Assembly (NCBI GenBank): GCA_017434755.1
Contig: JAFRER010000021.1
Coordinates: 62,001-126,000, forward strand
Reading direction: 5' to 3'
Origin: Oscillospiraceae bacterium
GTDB taxonomy: Bacteria; Bacillota; Clostridia; Oscillospirales; Oscillospiraceae
DNA length: 64,000 nucleotides
Shown here: in pieces, positions 61,473-64,000 of the stretch
Layout: each line of letters begins with the position of its first letter
Position numbering within the stretch: the stretch's first letter is position 1
Position numbers and translations under genes: made by a program
The notes under the pieces: generated by a model
The model's database searches: none
What the model saw: only the letters and a program-made list of their open reading frames with translations
Told to the model about the DNA's origin: nothing

Positions 61473-62555
61473 TCAGTCCTCCTTCGCGAGCACGATGAAG
61501 GTATCAGGTACCGGACGTATCCCGATAACAGACGCGCAATTGTTGATATAATCACCCTCGAACCACATCAGTGAAGACGAACCGCCGTCAAGATTGCAGG
61601 CGTTGACAGCACCGTAACGTACCATGATCTCTGCTATATCGAGATAGGTCGCTCCCATGCTGATAACCTGCCTGCCGTCTATCACCAGCAGGAGCACTGC
61701 TCCGTCAGAGCGCTGCCCTATCGCTGTTCTGGGATTGACGCCGCTGACAAGGGAGCTTTCGTCGGCCATTTCACCATTGACGACAAGCGCCGGTCCGAAA
61801 CAGACACCGTACTGGATGTCCGCATCGATGATCTGCTGTTTGCTCATTTTGCCCACATGCATGATATGATTGCTGTCAAATCCGACAAATCCTTTGCCAA
61901 CACCGAGTTCGGCATAATAGATCTTGCCGTCGAACACGACAAGGCTGTCGGGAATAGATCCGTTCCCCTGACCGTTCGGATCGTAGAAGCCGCCCGCATT
62001 GATTCCCGCGACCGCATGATAGTATTCCACCATCTCCGCCACGGTATAACCTCTGTAGCCAAAGCTGGACGGAACGCAGCCCATTATCACCCTTGAGGGA
62101 TCCAACACCACCATCATGTACCCGGAATACCCGCTGCCATGGACCTCTTCAACTATTATCCCGTCGCCGTCTTCATCCACAAGTCCCCACTGATCCGTTG
62201 CCGGCTGAGCGCTCGTTTCAACGGTCTGCTCTGGGTCTTTCGCAGCGATCGTAACAAGAGACGTATCAGTTGGCGGGATATAGACATCGTCGCTTTTTGC
62301 CTCTATCGCAGCTATTTCCTCGTCGGTAAAGAAGATATTTGCCAGAAAGCCGATGGCGCTCGTCTCTCTCACCGACATGACGAAGAGATCCCTTGCACTT
62401 TCGGAAGGCCCCTTGCACAGAACAAACATGATGCTGTAAAGAGCAAAGGCAATAAGCAATACCGTCTCTATGAGCAGAGCAATGGTTTTTAATACGCCCT
62501 TGACGATCTTTACTGCCATACTGTCTTTTTTTTGTTTTTGATTCTGTCGATCCAT
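61473..62555 (-). CDS. Phosphodiester glycosidase (NAGPA-domain) membrane protein
   Basis: A 360-residue protein with a transmembrane helix near residues 20-45 and an extracellular NAGPA domain (GYRGYTVAEMVEYYHAVAGI, AGINAGGFYD, NPRTAIGQRSDGAVLLLVID, ACNLDGGSSSLMWFEGDY). These domains remove a sugar linked through phosphodiester, as in uncovering enzyme, and occur in Firmicutes near wall-glycopolymer genes. Start 62555 (MDRQNQ) is chosen because the promoter at 62600-62628 places transcription below the longer frame's start at 62609. First gene of the Dlt-like operon. Confidence 0.88.
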   Translation of the reverse strand: MDRQNQKQKKDSMAVKIVKGVLKTIALLIETVLLIAFALYSIMFVLCKGPSESARDLFVMSVRETSAIGFLANIFFTDEEIAAIEAKSDDVYIPPTDTSLVTIAAKDPEQTVETSAQPATDQWGLVDEDGDGIIVEEVHGSGYSGYMMVVLDPSRVIMGCVPSSFGYRGYTVAEMVEYYHAVAGINAGGFYDPNGQGNGSIPDSLVVFDGKIYYAELGVGKGFVGFDSNHIMHVGKMSKQQIIDADIQYGVCFGPALVVNGEMADESSLVSGVNPRTAIGQRSDGAVLLLVIDGRQVISMGATYLDIAEIMVRYGAVNACNLDGGSSSLMWFEGDYINNCASVIGIRPVPDTFIVLAKED

Positions 62556-62599
62556 ATTTGAACACTTTCGCACGAATAATACTCTTTTGGAACTTATAT

Positions 62600-62628
62600 A
62601 ATTTATCAAAAAACCGCATCCGTGTAAA
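62600..62628 (-). promoter_or_regulatory. Promoter of the Dlt-like operon
   Basis: Minus-strand TTTACA (62623-62628), 17-base spacer, TAAATT (62600-62605), with an alternative TATATA box just downstream. It points away from the plus-strand promoter at 62656. Confidence 0.55.
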
Positions 62629-62655
62629 GAGTTTCGTGGAAACCCGATCTTCCTG

Positions 62656-62685
62656 TTTACAAATTCGATAAAAAAAGCATATTAT
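62656..62685 (+). promoter_or_regulatory. Promoter of the esterase-like gene
   Basis: TTTACA (62656-62661), 18-base spacer, TATTAT (62680-62685), about 50 bases before the start codon. Divergent with the Dlt-like operon promoter in a 180-base gap. Confidence 0.5.
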
Positions 62686-62736
62686 ATTCTTATTATTATA
62701 CTCGCTACTTTTTTAGGACGAGAGCCGGAGATGCCG

Positions 62737-63840
62737 ATGAAACCAATAGTCAGAAAAATCATATCCGCTTTGCTGCTTCTGACATTCGCATACTTGTCCG
62801 CAAGTCAGAGAAGCAATGGCTCGATGCAGCTTTCTTCGGTGCAGACGGAATACACGGAGAAAGAACCGGAAAGAATTCCGGAGACAGAAATGCCGATTCC
62901 GGTAAGCTCCGGTGCAGACGAAGCCGAAGTCGAGGTTCCAGAACAAATTCCCCCAAGCCTTGATCCGAAGCCTGAATACACATTCCCGGATGATTTTACC
63001 ACTCAGCTTTTGCCGCCTGACTGGTTCGAGGAAAGCCTTTCTCCCGGCAGTGTCGAGACGGTTGAATATCCTGCGACCGATTACCGCAGCGGGAAAGAGA
63101 TCGTTAAACAAATGGATGTTTATCTTCCCTTCGGATATACCCCGGAGATACAGTATGACGTTCTTATCCTCACACATGGTGCCGGAAGTGATGAAAGCTA
63201 CTGGTTCTCCGAGGATCATGAATATGGCGGAGAAAAGGTAAATGCCAAGAACCTTGTTGACAACATGATCTTCCGGAAAGCCTGCAGGCCTTTGATAATC
63301 GCATCGGTGACATGCACCAACGAAGTATCCTGTTCCGGAAAAGCCTATAACTGGGATCAGCTGCTCCTTGACGGATACCAGCTATCCCGTGAGATTGCCG
63401 AAGACATCCTCCCGTTCCTTGCAGAACACTATTCGACCCATGCGGCCGGATCAGGCAGTGCGGCTCTTTCTCAAGCCAGAGACCATTTTGCCTATTTCGG
63501 GCTTTCGTGGAGCGCGATGTTCGGATACCTTGCTATTCTCCCGGAAAACATGGATTATTTCTCATGGTATGCCCTCATTGCCCCGTCAAAAGTCAATATA
63601 TCCGGCAAAATGGATACTATTTCCGAGAAGAACGAATCTTTTCCCATACACGCTCTGTATGCGGGTGTAGGATCAAAGGACCAGGTACGCGCCGAGTCGG
63701 AAGCCATTTATTCCTCTTTAATCAGAAACGGAACTTTTTCGGACGGCGGGAATGCATTTCAGGTGATAACAAAGAATGTTAACCACCATTTCGAATCCTG
63801 GTGTACAAGTTTGTATAACTGCCTGCTTCTGTTCTTCTGA
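62737..63840 (+). CDS. Secreted alpha/beta-hydrolase-like esterase
   Basis: A 367-residue protein with a signal peptide (MKPIVRKIISALLLLTFAYL) and a Pro/Glu-rich linker to about residue 75, then a hydrolase domain like esterases attached to xylanases: VLILTHGAGSDESYWFSEDH and HFAYFGLSWSAMFGYL. The nucleophile elbow reads G-L-S-W-S, with S where G is usual, so activity is uncertain. A possible distal His lies in NVNHHFESW. Start 62737 is six bases after GGAG; ATG 62731 overlaps that site. The gene might remove ester groups that the neighbouring operon adds. Confidence 0.8.
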   Translation: MKPIVRKIISALLLLTFAYLSASQRSNGSMQLSSVQTEYTEKEPERIPETEMPIPVSSGADEAEVEVPEQIPPSLDPKPEYTFPDDFTTQLLPPDWFEESLSPGSVETVEYPATDYRSGKEIVKQMDVYLPFGYTPEIQYDVLILTHGAGSDESYWFSEDHEYGGEKVNAKNLVDNMIFRKACRPLIIASVTCTNEVSCSGKAYNWDQLLLDGYQLSREIAEDILPFLAEHYSTHAAGSGSAALSQARDHFAYFGLSWSAMFGYLAILPENMDYFSWYALIAPSKVNISGKMDTISEKNESFPIHALYAGVGSKDQVRAESEAIYSSLIRNGTFSDGGNAFQVITKNVNHHFESWCTSLYNCLLLFF

Positions 63841-63843
63841 CAG

Positions 63844-63877
63844 AAAAAGACCGCGGAATACCGCGGTCTTTTTTTTA
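63844..63877. terminator. Bidirectional terminator at the right edge
   Basis: AAAAGACCGCGG, AATA loop, CCGCGGTCTTTT plus T run: a perfect stem of at least 11 bp. It ends the esterase-like gene and could serve the convergent minus-strand gene whose stop codon lies in its tail. Confidence 0.85.
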
Positions 63878-64000
63878 CTGTTCGGCATAAGCCAGAAACT
63901 CCTGCTCGCTCAGGTTCAGATACGTGCAGATTGCAGTCCGGCAGATCGCTCCGTAATCGACCTTGTTTTTTACTATAAAGCTCTTCAGCCTGTTCATATG
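63875..64000 (-). CDS. Partial CDS, C-terminus only, unknown
   Basis: The minus strand reads an open frame from the window end to a TAA at 63875-63877, ending VDYGAICRTAICTYLNLSEQ then EFLAYAEQ. An in-frame ATG occurs at 63998, so the gene either starts there (41 residues) or continues beyond the window. Its position against a terminator and codon use suggest a real gene end, but I do not recognise it. Confidence 0.4.
   Translation of the reverse strand, partial: HMNRLKSFIVKNKVDYGAICRTAICTYLNLSEQEFLAYAEQ

Noticed and set aside
1-64000. CRISPR array or restriction/defence cluster
   Set aside because: I saw no regularly spaced direct repeats and no cas, nuclease or toxin-antitoxin-like genes; the only tandem repeats are those encoding the coiled coil in the HerA-like gene.

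Overview
The window looks like a chromosomal segment from a Gram-positive Clostridia-type Firmicute, probably an anaerobe of the Lachnospiraceae/Oscillospiraceae kind. The evidence is an LCP-family wall-polymer ligase, a Dlt-like MBOAT operon, ATP-type PEP carboxykinase, lipobox lipoproteins, AGGAGG-type ribosome binding sites and a CCA-encoding tRNA-Gln. No rRNA or marker gene allows a firmer placement. Almost the whole window is a surface-polysaccharide locus with about twenty glycosyltransferases, mostly on the minus strand.

Layout, in minus-strand transcription order (right to left). (a) 62.6-54.3 kb: an operon of a phosphodiester glycosidase, an unknown single-pass protein, a GT2-GtrA fusion, a DltA-like ligase, a DltC-like carrier protein, an MBOAT acyltransferase and a DHHW/AlgJ-like protein. 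It looks like a machine that activates a small acid, probably an amino acid, and loads it on an extracellular glycan. (b) 54.1-50.5 kb: HerA/DUF853 ATPase and pckA, each with its own promoter or terminator. (c) 50.4-44.9 kb: plus-strand genes (PrmA, PIG-L-like lipoprotein, a small unknown protein, a leucine-rich-repeat lipoprotein) interrupted by a minus-strand polyprenyl glycosylphosphotransferase. (d) 44.6-24.1 kb, cluster II: two glycosyltransferases, a WbdD-like methyltransferase/kinase/coiled-coil protein, a GT-C membrane glycosyltransferase, ABC exporter (permease + short ATPase), a GT-B enzyme, three tandem acyltransferase-3 paralogues, two rhamnosyltransferase-like GT2s, rmlACBD, then the LCP ligase, a DUF3810 protease-like protein and tRNA-Gln(CUG). 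This resembles an exported, decorated rhamnose polymer pathway. (e) 24.0-21.0 kb: a mobile-element scar (integrase fragment beside the tRNA, decayed IS256 transposase, IS66 fragment) enclosing an intact GT4 gene. (f) 20.9-0.2 kb, cluster I: an SH3-like secreted protein, then a second ABC-exporter polysaccharide cluster with many GT2 enzymes, a PP-loop ATPase between permease and ATPase, a 3-amino-3,6-dideoxyhexose branch (DegT aminotransferase + GNAT/FdtA fusion), a polysaccharide deacetylase and a membrane-anchored leucine-rich-repeat protein.

The parts interlock. RmlA/RmlB in cluster II supply dTDP-4-keto-6-deoxyglucose both for rhamnose and for the FdtA-type branch of cluster I, which has no RmlA/RmlB of its own in view. 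The LCP protein can attach finished polymers to peptidoglycan, and the AT3, Dlt-like, PIG-L and deacetylase proteins can modify them. The most unusual items are the Dlt-like operon whose ligase carries Val where DltA has its D-Ala-selecting Cys, the WbdD-like chain-terminator candidate in a Gram-positive locus, and the PP-loop enzyme embedded in the exporter genes.
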